44,259 nucleotides of DNA from a virus. The stretch lies in the IMG/VR virus record IMGVR_UViG_3300044641_003958, positions 1 through 44,259 of that record. One strand, written 5' to 3'. Both the position numbers and the translations under genes were made by a program. Below are positions 12,005 through 20,649 of the stretch, in pieces. Every line of letters begins with the position of its first letter. Position 1 is the stretch's first letter. The notes beneath the pieces are model-generated. The model ran no database searches. It was not told where the DNA came from and worked only from the letters and a program-made list of their open reading frames with translations.

Positions 12005-14338
12005 ATGACAACGCCAGCTCTAATTGAAGAGCAGATGGCTTTTGAACTGCAGGCCATTTCATGCGGCCACGAACGGCTGATTAAAAACACTGAGAAACTT
12101 GAAGCACGTTCTTATGCGTCAGCATCAGTGTATGGAACTCCAAGTATTAAGGCAGCATTGCCAGAGGTGGCAAGGGTTATCGAGGACACACTGCTCAGGA
12201 TCCACAAGGGAAAGAACGGCAGGGACTTCGCCACGATCCACCAATACTTGGAGGAGATCGAGCCAGAGGCAGCAGCCGCCATCGCCCTCAAGATCGCCTT
12301 TGACAAAGTCTTCAGCCCTCGGGACAAGGTCAATGAGATCGCCTCGGTGATCACCTCCATTGGTGCGGCCCTGGAGCAGGAGGCACAGCTGCGCTGGTAT
12401 CAATCCCAGGATCCAGAGCTGTTGGACCGCATCCGGCGCAAGTACTGGCACAGCAGTTGCGGATCGCGGCAGAAAGTGACGATTGCCCGAACCTTAATGA
12501 ATCGTCACGATTACACGTGGCAAACCTGGGGGTCCGTGGTGCGGGCAAAGCTCGGGGCCTGGCTGTTGGACTGTGTCATGCAGGCCACTGGCTGGTTTGA
12601 ACGGGTCACCGTGAAGCGGTTCAACGGCACACCCACGCTGATCATCCCCAGCCAGCGCTTTGCCGAGCTGCGCGATGAGCTGATGCGGGAGGCCCTGCTG
12701 TTTGCTCCGATGGCCTGGCCGATGCTGATCCCTCCTCGGGATTGGTCACCGATCAGCCCTGGTGGATACCTCATGAATGAGGTCATGAAGGGCCATGAAA
12801 TGGTGCGTCGCGGTGATGACGGACTAATACAGGGGAACACTCCTCTCCTGTTTCTGAACAAGCTCCAGAAGGTGGCCTACACCCTCAACCCTGTAGTCGT
12901 GGAAACGGCGGAGGTGTTGATGGAACGGGGCTACAGGCTGGGCAAGTTCTTGCCGATTGTCGAACTCCCGTTGCCGAATAAGCCATGGGATATCGCGGAC
13001 AACGAGGAAGCACGGCAAGCTTACCGGCGAGCTGCTGCTGAGGCCATGAACGAGAACGCTGCGTCCTTCAAACGGTCGTGTCGAACTCGGATGACCATGG
13101 ATACGGTGAAGCTGTTTAAAGGGCGGGGCAGGTTCTATCTGCCGTGGTCATTTGACTACCGAGGACGGACTTATCCAATCCCAGCCTTTCTCACACCGCA
13201 GGATACGGACTTCGGGAAATCCCTTCTGAAGTTCGCAGAGCCCAGCTTCATGACACCAGAGGCTGAGCAGTGGTTGGCCTTTCAAGTCGCTACAACATAT
13301 GGTCTTGACAAGGCCACCATGGAGGATCGCCAGATTTGGGTCAAGGACAACCTCTCCTTGATTTCTCGTGTCGCTTCGGATCCACTTGGGCAACTGAGTG
13401 ATTGGGAAGGAGCCGATGAGCCCTGGCAGTTCCTTGTAGCTTGTGAGGAATACAACGCCTGTGTCATTGAGTGTTCACGTAGTTGGACATCTTTGCCTGT
13501 GGCTGTAGATGCTACGTGTAGTGGACTTCAGATCCTCGCTGGGCTCGCAAGAGATCAATCAACGGCACGATACGTAAATGTATTGAATGGTGAGAAGCCG
13601 CAGGATGCCTATAAGGCGGTTGCGGATAGTGCTAGGACTCGCTTACCGGATCACTTGGCAGTTCTCTTAGATCGAAAGGTTACAAAGAGGACTTGCCTCA
13701 CAATACCTTATAACTCAACCAGGCACTCAAACCGTCAGTACATCCGTGATGCATTGAAGGAAAAAGGTGCTGAGTTTACTCCTGAAGAGTTGACCTTGAT
13801 TGTCAATGCTGTAAGGGATGCCATGTTTGAAATTTTTCCTGGCCCAATGCGGGTCATGGATTGGATCAAGCAGGAAGTTGGAGCTGCGTTCAAGCGGGGC
13901 GCTGATCACCTGCAGTGGCAGACACCATCTGGTTTCGTTGTAAAACAAAACCGGAGAAAGCGGAAGATTAAAACAGTCAATCTTCAGGTACTTGGCCGCT
14001 GTGAAGTCAACCTCACGACCGGCTTTGAAGGTCCAGATGTCAACGGACACAAGTCCAGCACTGCACCAAACCTGATCCACTCCCTGGATGCCAGCCTTTT
14101 GCACATGGCATTCCTGAAGTTCACTGCACCCTTCACCGTCATCCACGACTCAGTTCTGTGCCGTGCCACAGATATGTCTGAGTTGAACCGTGTAGTCAGG
14201 GAGACCTACTACGAAATCTTTGCCAACGGCAACTTCCTTCAGGAGTTTGCTGACGCAATTGGAGCAGAGACAGACCCACCAATCATCGGGGATCTCGATC
14301 TCGACTCTGTACTTGAATCCACTTACTTTTTTTGTTAA
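12005..14338 (+). CDS. Single-subunit T7-type RNA polymerase
   Basis: 777 residues (T7: 883). C-terminal catalytic motifs are complete: FYLPWSFDYRGRTYPIPAF, motif A with Asp502 (VAVDATCSGLQILAGL), motif B Lys561 to Tyr569 (RKVTKRTCLTIPYNSTR) and motif C with Asp715 (TVIHDSVLC). Also typical is WPMLIPPRDWSPISPGGY. T7 has Tyr-Gly at the end of motif B where this protein has Tyr-Asn. The shorter N-terminal domain suggests promoter recognition unlike T7. It transcribes the replication and virion genes. It stands alone after a terminator, with putative operator repeats upstream. Confidence 0.96.
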   Translation: MTTPALIEEQMAFELQAISCGHERLIKNTEKLEARSYASASVYGTPSIKAALPEVARVIEDTLLRIHKGKNGRDFATIHQYLEEIEPEAAAAIALKIAFDKVFSPRDKVNEIASVITSIGAALEQEAQLRWYQSQDPELLDRIRRKYWHSSCGSRQKVTIARTLMNRHDYTWQTWGSVVRAKLGAWLLDCVMQATGWFERVTVKRFNGTPTLIIPSQRFAELRDELMREALLFAPMAWPMLIPPRDWSPISPGGYLMNEVMKGHEMVRRGDDGLIQGNTPLLFLNKLQKVAYTLNPVVVETAEVLMERGYRLGKFLPIVELPLPNKPWDIADNEEARQAYRRAAAEAMNENAASFKRSCRTRMTMDTVKLFKGRGRFYLPWSFDYRGRTYPIPAFLTPQDTDFGKSLLKFAEPSFMTPEAEQWLAFQVATTYGLDKATMEDRQIWVKDNLSLISRVASDPLGQLSDWEGADEPWQFLVACEEYNACVIECSRSWTSLPVAVDATCSGLQILAGLARDQSTARYVNVLNGEKPQDAYKAVADSARTRLPDHLAVLLDRKVTKRTCLTIPYNSTRHSNRQYIRDALKEKGAEFTPEELTLIVNAVRDAMFEIFPGPMRVMDWIKQEVGAAFKRGADHLQWQTPSGFVVKQNRRKRKIKTVNLQVLGRCEVNLTTGFEGPDVNGHKSSTAPNLIHSLDASLLHMAFLKFTAPFTVIHDSVLCRATDMSELNRVVRETYYEIFANGNFLQEFADAIGAETDPPIIGDLDLDSVLESTYFFC

Positions 14339-14344
14339 TCAAAC

Positions 14345-14899
14345 ATGGGCACCACTCACGTAATCAAGGACAAGACTTTCACTCTTGAGGGCTTTCAGTC
14401 TCCCTTCAAGGCAGGTAAGTTTGGCACTTGTGGGATCAAAGTGATTGTTGATCAAGATACTGTAGACACTCTGGAAGCAGAGCGTGATGACATGATCACA
14501 AGCAAGATCCAAAAGCAACCTGATCCAAAGCGTTGGGTTGCTGCACGTAACACGAAATGGTCTGATGTTGATGATGGAAAGTATGTCATCAACTTCACTT
14601 GGAAGCCCGACCAAGCACCTGTGTTTGTGGATAGTGAAGGCACTGTAATCACTGAAGAGATTCCCCTTTACAGTGGCAGTGCTGTGAAGATCAAATTTGA
14701 TCACTATCCTTACCCGGACAATACCCGCAAGGAAGTAAACACGACCTGCAAGCTCCTGAAGGTTCAGGTTATTAGCTGTAGCGGTGGTGCTGGGGTGGAC
14801 AGTGGTGGTCTGGATTTTGACAAAACTGAAGGCTTCAAGCTTGGTACACCACGTGTGTCTATGAATCCTCCCGATGAAGACACTAACGACGATTTCTGA
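14345..14899 (+). CDS. Single-stranded DNA-binding protein (T7 gp2.5-like)
   Basis: 184 residues. Central beta-rich OB-fold-like region (SPFKAGKFGTCGIKVIVD, KYVINFTWKPDQAPVFVD, VKIKFDHYPYPDNT), a Gly/Ser linker and the diagnostic acidic C-terminal tail PPDEDTNDDF ending in Phe, as in T7 gp2.5. The tail docks on DNA polymerase and helicase. It lies 6 bases after the RNA polymerase gene at the start of the replication block, where gp2.5 is in T7. Confidence 0.88.
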   Translation: MGTTHVIKDKTFTLEGFQSPFKAGKFGTCGIKVIVDQDTVDTLEAERDDMITSKIQKQPDPKRWVAARNTKWSDVDDGKYVINFTWKPDQAPVFVDSEGTVITEEIPLYSGSAVKIKFDHYPYPDNTRKEVNTTCKLLKVQVISCSGGAGVDSGGLDFDKTEGFKLGTPRVSMNPPDEDTNDDF

Positions 14900-14906
14900 T
14901 TGAGTC

Positions 14907-15260
14907 ATGGCATTCCGCTCTGGGTTGGAAGAGAAGGTTGCTGATCTTCTCACCAACCTGGGGGTTAAGTACGAATACGAGTCAACCAAAGTTCCATACG
15001 TGCTTCGGTGTAATTACACGCCGGACTTCTTGCTGCCAAATTCTGTCTTTCTTGAGACGAAGGGTCACCTCACCGAGGAGGACCGCCGCAAGATGAAAGC
15101 AGTGAAGGAAGCCAACCCTGAGTTGGACATTCGTTTCGTCTTTCAATCCCCCTACAACAAGATCTACAAAGGATCAAAGACAACCTACGCCAAGTGGGCC
15201 GAGAAACACGGCTTCCTGTGGTGTGCTTACCACTCCATCCCTATTGAATGGTTGACCTAA
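14907..15260 (+). CDS. Endonuclease I, Holliday-junction resolvase (T7 gp3-like)
   Basis: 117 residues. The active-site residues of T7 endonuclease I are in place: Glu8 (FRSGLEEKVAD), Asp40 (NYTPDFLLPN), Glu50 and Lys52 (SVFLETKGHL). The middle part PELDIRFVFQSPYNKIYKGS also follows the T7 protein. It is shorter than T7 gp3 (149), lacking the basic C-terminal extension. The enzyme cuts branched DNA and helps to degrade host DNA and resolve concatemers. Confidence 0.93.
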   Translation: MAFRSGLEEKVADLLTNLGVKYEYESTKVPYVLRCNYTPDFLLPNSVFLETKGHLTEEDRRKMKAVKEANPELDIRFVFQSPYNKIYKGSKTTYAKWAEKHGFLWCAYHSIPIEWLT

Positions 15261-15415
15261 AAGTAATTAAAGATCTTGCGGCCAACCTGATCATGGCCCT
15301 TGATAAGCACTCGTCTCCCAATGACATCGTCGAAGGATTTGAGGATGCCCTTGATGAGTACGAAGAATTGATCCAACGATTCCATGCATCAAGCCAGCCA
15401 CGCTGTACAAAGTGA
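15248..15415 (+). CDS. Small helical protein of unknown function
   Basis: 55 residues (MVDLKVIKDLAANLIMALDK...), predicted helical and acidic (DIVEGFEDALDEYEELIQRF). It overlaps endonuclease I by 13 bases and the primase-helicase by 32 bases. No family recognised; the tight overlaps and composition argue that it is real. Confidence 0.6.
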   Translation: MVDLKVIKDLAANLIMALDKHSSPNDIVEGFEDALDEYEELIQRFHASSQPRCTK

Positions 15416-16970
15416 GTTCTCTGCTCATGAACCCTGCCCTGCTTGTGGATCACGAAACAATCTGGGGCGTTACGACGACGGTCACGGCTACTGCTTTGGT
15501 TGTGGCTATTGGGAACCTGCTTCTGGTGATGTTGTACAAAGACAAAAGGAATTCATGACCTTCACCCTTAAAGGTGCCCCTGGACCACTTCCACGTCGAA
15601 AGATTAGTGAAGAGGTCTGCCGAAAGTATCGTGTACAGCGCGATGACAAGCGGCTGTACTTCCATTACTTCACGCGTGAAGGAACATGTACTGGTGCAAA
15701 GGTTAAGACCGCCGACAAACAATTCAGTTGGGAGGGCAGTAATCCTGAGCACACATTCTTTGGACAGCATCTCTTCCCAAGCACTGGAAAGAGAGTGGTT
15801 ATCACCGAAGGAGAACTCGATGCGCTTTCGTGTTGTGAAGCTATGCCGGGGTGGCCGATGGTTTCAATATCGGATGGTGCCCATTCGGCAAAGCGGTCGA
15901 TACAAAGGCAGCTTGAGTGGCTCCAGGGCTACGAAGAGATTGTGTTGTTCTTCGACAATGACGACCCTGGCCGTCAAGCGGCGAAGGATGCAGCAAGCGT
16001 TCTCCCACCAGGCAAGGTTAAGATCGCTCGCCTCAATGATTGGAAGGATGCTTCCGATGCATTACAGGCAGGCGAGGCACAAAAGATTAGAGAAGCGATC
16101 TGGAATGCGATTCCATTCCGCCCAGATGGCATTGTCGATGCGAAGAACCTCCTTGAAGTAATCACCACTCCAAATCCACCTTGTGCTCATGAGTACCCCT
16201 ACAGCGGTCTGCAAACGAAACTACACGGGATCAGATATGGAGAGCTTGTCACAGTTACTGCAGGCTCTGGTATTGGTAAATCCAGCTTCTGTCGTGAACT
16301 CGCAACTCACCTTCTCAACAGCGGAGAACGGGTTGGCTACTTGGCGCTTGAGGAGAGTAACCGTAGAACCGCCTTGGGATTGATGTCTGTTGCCGAAGGA
16401 AAGGCCTTCCACATTGGTGAACACGAACGTGAAACGCTAATTCAAGCGTATGACAAAACAATCAAAGACTGGAGCCTTTACCTCTTTGATGGGTTTGGGT
16501 CTTTTGATCCTGATGTTATCTACAACCGTATCGAGTATCTGGCTCAAGGCTTGGATGTCAAAGTTGTCATCCTTGACCACCTCAGCATCCTACTGAGTGG
16601 GCTAGACGGTGATGAAAGGCGGATGCTGGATGTGACGATGACCAGATTGCGTTCACTTGTTGAACGGACTGGCATTGCGATGTTCCTTGTATCTCACTTG
16701 CGTCGGACAACCAATGACAAGAATCACGAGGAAGGGGCTCGCGTCACATTGGGACAGCTGAGGGGATCTGCGTCTATATCGCAGCTAAGTGATGCCGTTA
16801 TTGCCTTGGAACGCGATCAACAAGCTGACTCCAACACAACTATACGAGTCCTCAAAAATCGGTACTCCGGTGAAGTTGGGCCTTGTTGTGAGCTTACTTA
16901 CGACCTTGACACCTGTCGTTTTACTGAACACAAACTTGAAGATGAATTCCAACCAAACCCGGACTTCTAA
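15384..16970 (+). CDS. Primase-helicase (T7 gp4-like)
   Basis: 528 residues (T7: 566). Zinc finger Cys18, Cys21, Cys37 and Cys40 (CPACGSRNNLG ... CFGCGYW) for primase recognition; TOPRIM acidic sites VVITEGELDALS (Glu142) and FDNDDPGRQAAKD; linker; RecA-like helicase with Walker A TAGSGIGKSSFCREL (Lys299), Walker B VVILDHLSIL, IAMFLVSHLRR and the RGSASISQLSDAVIAL motif. It unwinds the fork and makes primers. The start inside the previous gene gives the zinc finger its usual place near the N terminus. Confidence 0.95.
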   Translation: MHQASHAVQSEFSAHEPCPACGSRNNLGRYDDGHGYCFGCGYWEPASGDVVQRQKEFMTFTLKGAPGPLPRRKISEEVCRKYRVQRDDKRLYFHYFTREGTCTGAKVKTADKQFSWEGSNPEHTFFGQHLFPSTGKRVVITEGELDALSCCEAMPGWPMVSISDGAHSAKRSIQRQLEWLQGYEEIVLFFDNDDPGRQAAKDAASVLPPGKVKIARLNDWKDASDALQAGEAQKIREAIWNAIPFRPDGIVDAKNLLEVITTPNPPCAHEYPYSGLQTKLHGIRYGELVTVTAGSGIGKSSFCRELATHLLNSGERVGYLALEESNRRTALGLMSVAEGKAFHIGEHERETLIQAYDKTIKDWSLYLFDGFGSFDPDVIYNRIEYLAQGLDVKVVILDHLSILLSGLDGDERRMLDVTMTRLRSLVERTGIAMFLVSHLRRTTNDKNHEEGARVTLGQLRGSASISQLSDAVIALERDQQADSNTTIRVLKNRYSGEVGPCCELTYDLDTCRFTEHKLEDEFQPNPDF

Positions 16971-17106
16971 CTACGAGCAACTCCTTCAACGTCCAAAGCC
17001 GCCGTCTCCAGAAATGGTGCAACGAGCGCAACCCTTCCGAGCCGACACCATCCAGGTAATGGAAGCGGTGATCAGAACTCCAAAGTATCAGTATCCCACT
17101 GAATGA
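16942..17106 (+). CDS. Small Pro/Gln-rich protein of unknown function
   Basis: 54 residues (MNSNQTRTSNYEQLLQRPKP...), with SPEMVQRAQPFRADTIQVME in the middle. It overlaps the primase-helicase by 29 bases and its stop overlaps the next start (ATGA). No family recognised. Confidence 0.55.
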   Translation: MNSNQTRTSNYEQLLQRPKPPSPEMVQRAQPFRADTIQVMEAVIRTPKYQYPTE

Positions 17107-17270
17107 CTGACGACACCCTCATCATCTGCACACCAGATGAGCTAGTAGCCATGCACAGCCGTGGTGAAGTAGGTGAGACCGGTTTCTGCATCACCCTTGA
17201 GGCATTGTTTGAGGTGTTGTGTGAGCACTACGGAGTTAACCCGCATTGGAGTCCCACTGATGTCTACTAA
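17103..17270 (+). CDS. Small acidic protein of unknown function
   Basis: 55 residues (MTDDTLIICTPDELVAMHSR...), ending HYGVNPHWSPTDVY. It is chained by ATGA to the gene before and by TAATG to the DNA polymerase exonuclease gene after. No family recognised. Confidence 0.55.
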   Translation: MTDDTLIICTPDELVAMHSRGEVGETGFCITLEALFEVLCEHYGVNPHWSPTDVY

Positions 17271-17833
17271 TGAACCTTCTCTTTGACATCGAGACAGACG
17301 GCCTCTACAACAACGTAACCCAGATTCATTGTGTTGCTATCAAAGACCTTGGTAACGGTGAAACTTATGTCTTCAATGATGTCGGTACTCAGCCACCCAT
17401 TTCACGTGGTATTGCGATGCTGGAGGAGGCTGACACGATCATTGGTCACAATGTGATCGGGTATGACGTACCAGTAATTCAGAAGTTCTATGCATGGTTT
17501 ACCCCAAAGCGGCCTCTTGACACTCTTATTCTTTCTCGCCTTTATCATCCTGACCTTCTTAAGATCGACCGAAAGGTGAACGACAAGGGAGAGTCAGTGT
17601 GCCGCTGGAAAGACATGCCACTGAAGCTGGTAGGTAGGCATTCACTTGAAGCTTACGGCTATCGACTAAAGGTGTACAAAGGTACATTCGCAAAACACAC
17701 CGACTGGAAGGAATGGTCTCAAGAAATGGAGGATTACTGCAAACAAGACCTAGAGGTCACTCAACAACTATGGAAACATTTCCAGAAATACCTGGATGGG
17801 TCTTACTTGAACACCAAGTTGCAGAAATCCTGA
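17270..17833 (+). CDS. DNA polymerase, 3'-5' exonuclease part (T7 gp5 N-terminal)
   Basis: 187 residues equal to the proofreading domain of family A phage polymerases: Exo I LLFDIETDGLY (Asp6, Glu8), Exo II IIGHNVIGYDVPVI, and Exo III YCKQDLEVTQQLWKHF. T7 gp5 is one chain of 704 residues; here the frame ends after the exonuclease, and the polymerase domain continues in the -1 frame (17770-19041). The last codons (QKYLDGSYLNTKLQKS) lie in the overlap and do not look like family sequence, whereas the other frame does. Either a true split into two subunits, a frameshift, or a one-base sequence error. Confidence 0.88.
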   Translation: MNLLFDIETDGLYNNVTQIHCVAIKDLGNGETYVFNDVGTQPPISRGIAMLEEADTIIGHNVIGYDVPVIQKFYAWFTPKRPLDTLILSRLYHPDLLKIDRKVNDKGESVCRWKDMPLKLVGRHSLEAYGYRLKVYKGTFAKHTDWKEWSQEMEDYCKQDLEVTQQLWKHFQKYLDGSYLNTKLQKS

Positions 17834-19041
17834 CCAGACAAGAACTCCATGGATGGTACTTCGACGAGCGATCCGCTTATGAGTTGGAATCGGAACTACG
17901 ATCTTCACTTGAATCGTTGTCAGCAGCTCTCCGCAGACGGCACCCTTTCGTTGCGGGAAGCGAGTTTACTCCTCGTCGCCCTAACAAGACCACGGGATAT
18001 TTCACTGGATGCACTTTTACGCGCATCAAGGATCTTAACCCCACCAGTCGAGAGCACATCGCCTGGGTGATGAAGGAGTTCTACGGATGGAAACCTACTC
18101 AGTTCACTGACAAAGGGAAAGCAACCGTGGATGAAGTTGTCTTGACGGACATCGGCACTCCAATTGCTCTGGAGTTTCTCCAGTGCTTGGAATTGAAAAA
18201 GCAGCTTGGCATGTTGACGGAAGGCATCAATGCCTGGCTAAAGCTTTGTCGAAATGGTCGAGTCCATCACCACTGTTCAGTTGCAACAAACACGCATCGA
18301 TGTGCTCATCGAAATCCAAACCTAGGACAAGTCCCTTCGGATGCACGATTCAGACGATTATTCCAATCAACTCCAGGACTATGCATGGTTGGCGCCGATC
18401 TTAGCGGCATCGAGTTGCGGATGTTTGCGCATTACCTTAGTCGTTATGACGATGGGCGCTATGGTGAAATCCTGCTTAATGGTGATATCCACCAAGTTAA
18501 TGCCGACAAGATTGGCATTAGTCGTAAGCTCGTCAAGACCGTTACCTATGCTTTTCTTTACGGGGCTGGGAACGAAAAGATCGGACTCTCATATGACCCT
18601 CAACTTCCAACCGTTAAGGCAAGAAAGAAGGGTGCAGAAATACGTCAAGCGTATCTCGATGCAATTGAAGGTCTTGAGAGCCTTGTTAATGCCGTCAAGG
18701 AAAAGGTTCAATCAGCTGGCTATGTCAATTCAATTGACGGACGACGTATCGCTGTTGATGGCCCCCATAAGGCGCTGAACTACCTGCTGCAATCAGGAGC
18801 TGGTGTCATCGCAAAGCGTTGGATGCTAATTGCCAACGATCAACTGAAACAACTGAATATTGATGCACATCAGTTGGGGTTTATACACGACGAAGTGCAG
18901 TTTGAATGTAACCCCGCTCATGCGGACACTCTAATGTTTAATCTTGAACTCGCAGCAGCTCAATCTGGAGAGTACTACAACCTCCGAATTCCAATCGCCG
19001 CTGAAGCTAGTACCGGGAAAACCTGGGCTGAAACCCACTGA
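17770..19041 (+). CDS. DNA polymerase, polymerase part (T7 gp5 C-terminal)
   Basis: 423 residues from ATG 17770 (METFPEIPGWVLLEHQVAEI); the frame is open further upstream to 17713. AGAGG at 17752-17756 is a possible ribosome site. Family A motifs are complete: motif A VGADLSGIELRMFAHYL (Asp210), motif B LVKTVTYAFLYGAGNEKIG, and motif C LGFIHDEVQFEC (His373-Asp374-Glu375). The motif B Tyr (TVTYAF) corresponds to T7 Tyr526. It should work with the exonuclease chain at 17270-17833, which it overlaps by 64 bases. No thioredoxin-binding insertion is obvious. Confidence 0.92.
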   Translation: METFPEIPGWVLLEHQVAEILTRQELHGWYFDERSAYELESELRSSLESLSAALRRRHPFVAGSEFTPRRPNKTTGYFTGCTFTRIKDLNPTSREHIAWVMKEFYGWKPTQFTDKGKATVDEVVLTDIGTPIALEFLQCLELKKQLGMLTEGINAWLKLCRNGRVHHHCSVATNTHRCAHRNPNLGQVPSDARFRRLFQSTPGLCMVGADLSGIELRMFAHYLSRYDDGRYGEILLNGDIHQVNADKIGISRKLVKTVTYAFLYGAGNEKIGLSYDPQLPTVKARKKGAEIRQAYLDAIEGLESLVNAVKEKVQSAGYVNSIDGRRIAVDGPHKALNYLLQSGAGVIAKRWMLIANDQLKQLNIDAHQLGFIHDEVQFECNPAHADTLMFNLELAAAQSGEYYNLRIPIAAEASTGKTWAETH

Positions 19042-19342
19042 CTGCAACAGAAAGGGTGACTACTGGGAGTTGCACACCTCACTAGTTGCTTGGAAAAAGG
19101 GTGCTGAAGTCTTCAAAAACATAGGCTGTAGTGGGGATACAGATCTAGTGATATCGCACAAGGGGCACCTCTTGAAGTGTGATGTGAAGGTAATGACTAA
19201 ACGTGGAAGAAACTACTACGCTCCACAAATTGGAAGAGTCGCGCCTGGTGTGTACATGATCGCAGTACATCCAATCACACATCAGATTAGTTGGCATCCA
19301 AAGACAGTGCCGGCTGGCCTTGAAAACTTCTGGGAAAAATAA
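18944..19342 (+). CDS. PD-(D/E)XK-type nuclease-like protein
   Basis: The frame is open from a TTG at 18944 (132 residues), but the first 30 or so lie inside the polymerase gene; the convincing part starts near 19040 (CNRKGDYWELHTSLVAWKKG). The core AEVFKNIGCSGDTDLVISHK, GHLLKCDVKVMTK fits the restriction-nuclease fold: an early Glu, Asp in TDLVI and DxK in DVKV. A small DNA nuclease or resolvase between the polymerase and the gp6-type exonuclease is plausible. The real start is uncertain, possibly CTG 19031 or TTG 19071. Confidence 0.7.
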   Translation: MNSQQLNLESTTTSEFQSPLKLVPGKPGLKPTDCNRKGDYWELHTSLVAWKKGAEVFKNIGCSGDTDLVISHKGHLLKCDVKVMTKRGRNYYAPQIGRVAPGVYMIAVHPITHQISWHPKTVPAGLENFWEK

Positions 19343-19483
19343 ATGCCACCACTCAAATCAAAAACAAACCTAGCCCACAAACAATTTGAATCACGTGCCA
19401 AGTTCAAGCATACCCGCCAAGGGAACGGGACCCGGTCACTCCAAAAGGACACAAAGAAACTGCGACGAGGTCAGGGTAAATGA
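19343..19483 (+). CDS. Small very basic protein of unknown function
   Basis: 46 residues (MPPLKSKTNLAHKQFESRAK...), with 14 Lys or Arg and ending TKKLRRGQGK. Probably nucleic-acid binding or disordered. It starts exactly after the previous stop and its TGA overlaps the exonuclease start (ATGA). Short basic genes at this position occur in related cyanophages; function unknown. Confidence 0.6.
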   Translation: MPPLKSKTNLAHKQFESRAKFKHTRQGNGTRSLQKDTKKLRRGQGK

Positions 19484-20274
19484 CACTACTCATTGACGCT
19501 GATTACCTCGCATACAAATCATGTGCAGCCTGCGAAGACGAGACAGACTTTGGTAATGACGTAATCGTTGTCACCAGTCGGTTCTCCGATGTCTTGGACA
19601 TGTTCCAACGGGAACTCAACAGCATTGTCGAGTGTCTCGGTGGGATGGATGATGTGATGCTGTTCTTCAGCAGCCCTACAAATTTCAGGAAGAAAATTTC
19701 TCCCGAATACAAAGGACACCGAACTCGTAAGAAGCCATGCGGCTACAAACGTTTGCTCAACTGGTGCGGCGATAACTACGACACGATCATGATTGACGAC
19801 CTGGAAGCAGATGATGCTCTGGGTGTCTTCGCTACTGATCCTGTTGAGGCTGATGCTGGCCACATCTTGTGTTCACCAGACAAAGACATGCGGCAGATCC
19901 CTGGTCAACTATTTGACCTAACAAACCCTGTGACTGAAATCACCAAGGAGATGGGGGATCGTTGGCACCTGATTCAAACGATGAGTGGTGACCAGACGGA
20001 TGGCTACGGAGGTGTTCCTGGGATTGGAATCAAACGGGCTGTGGCTCTGTTTGAAAAGAAAGGTTGGACATGGGACACCGTTGTTGAAACCTTTGAAGAA
20101 AAAGGACTGACTGCTGATGATGCTCTTTCTAATGCACGGCTTGCCAAAATCCTTCAATACGAAAACTTCGACCGTGACACAAACACCCCAGTCCTTTGGA
20201 CCCCCACCTCCAGTGATGGAGCTGACAATGGAACAACAGTTCAAGCTGCGGCGGCTGACGGATCTGCTGCCTGA
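19480..20274 (+). CDS. 5'-3' exonuclease (T7 gp6-like, FEN family)
   Basis: 264 residues (T7 gp6: 300). Metal-binding acidic clusters: LLIDADYLAYKS (Asp6, Asp8), MIDDLEADDALG, ILCSPDKDMRQIPG and SGDQTDGYGGVPGIGIKRAV, the last being the helix-hairpin-helix with the final Asp pair. It removes RNA primers and degrades host DNA for nucleotide recycling. The C-terminal 20 residues are low-complexity (GTTVQAAAADGSAA) and overlap the next gene by 59 bases. Confidence 0.93.
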   Translation: MTLLIDADYLAYKSCAACEDETDFGNDVIVVTSRFSDVLDMFQRELNSIVECLGGMDDVMLFFSSPTNFRKKISPEYKGHRTRKKPCGYKRLLNWCGDNYDTIMIDDLEADDALGVFATDPVEADAGHILCSPDKDMRQIPGQLFDLTNPVTEITKEMGDRWHLIQTMSGDQTDGYGGVPGIGIKRAVALFEKKGWTWDTVVETFEEKGLTADDALSNARLAKILQYENFDRDTNTPVLWTPTSSDGADNGTTVQAAAADGSAA

Positions 20275-20410
20275 CGCCAAGAAGGAAGACATCATCACGG
20301 TCTTCATGGCACTACAGCATCAGAACTTTGTTCTTTCAAACACCGTATCTAACCTAGTTAAACAATGGCCAATGCCAAGGGACCAGGCTACTACAAACGT
20401 GGAAGCATAG
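20216..20410 (+). CDS. Small helical protein of unknown function
   Basis: 64 residues from ATG 20216 (MELTMEQQFKLRRLTDLLPD...), mostly helical. It overlaps the exonuclease end by 59 bases and the DUF3310 gene by 46 bases. The frame upstream of 20216 is Pro-rich and implausible, so this start was chosen. No family recognised. Confidence 0.55.
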   Translation: MELTMEQQFKLRRLTDLLPDAKKEDIITVFMALQHQNFVLSNTVSNLVKQWPMPRDQATTNVEA

Positions 20411-20649
20411 AAGTTTGGGATTTTGTCCGTGACCAGCAACTCAACTACCACTTAGGAAATGCAATCAAATACATCTGCCGTGCTGGACACAAAGACGACG
20501 CACTCGCAGACCTCGACAAAGCAATCCACTACCTCGAAAACGAACGTGAGTTTCTACGAAACAGCTGCCTACGAGTTCAGGAACAAGTACGAGCAGCCGC
20601 TCGGGCTGACGACTTCCTCTTTGAATCTGCAGCAGAATTTGATCGATGA
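20365..20649 (+). CDS. DUF3310 family protein
   Basis: 94 residues. The core SIEVWDFVRDQQLNYHLGNA, IKYICRAGHKDDALADLDKA, IHYLENERE is the DUF3310 pattern (GNxIKYxxRxxxK ... DLxKAxxYL), seen in many phages and described as SaV-like or nucleotide-kinase-associated. It lies among nucleotide genes (MazG-like, RNR), which fits a nucleotide-pool role. The C-terminal 30 residues overlap the next gene. Confidence 0.82.
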   Translation: MANAKGPGYYKRGSIEVWDFVRDQQLNYHLGNAIKYICRAGHKDDALADLDKAIHYLENEREFLRNSCLRVQEQVRAAARADDFLFESAAEFDR

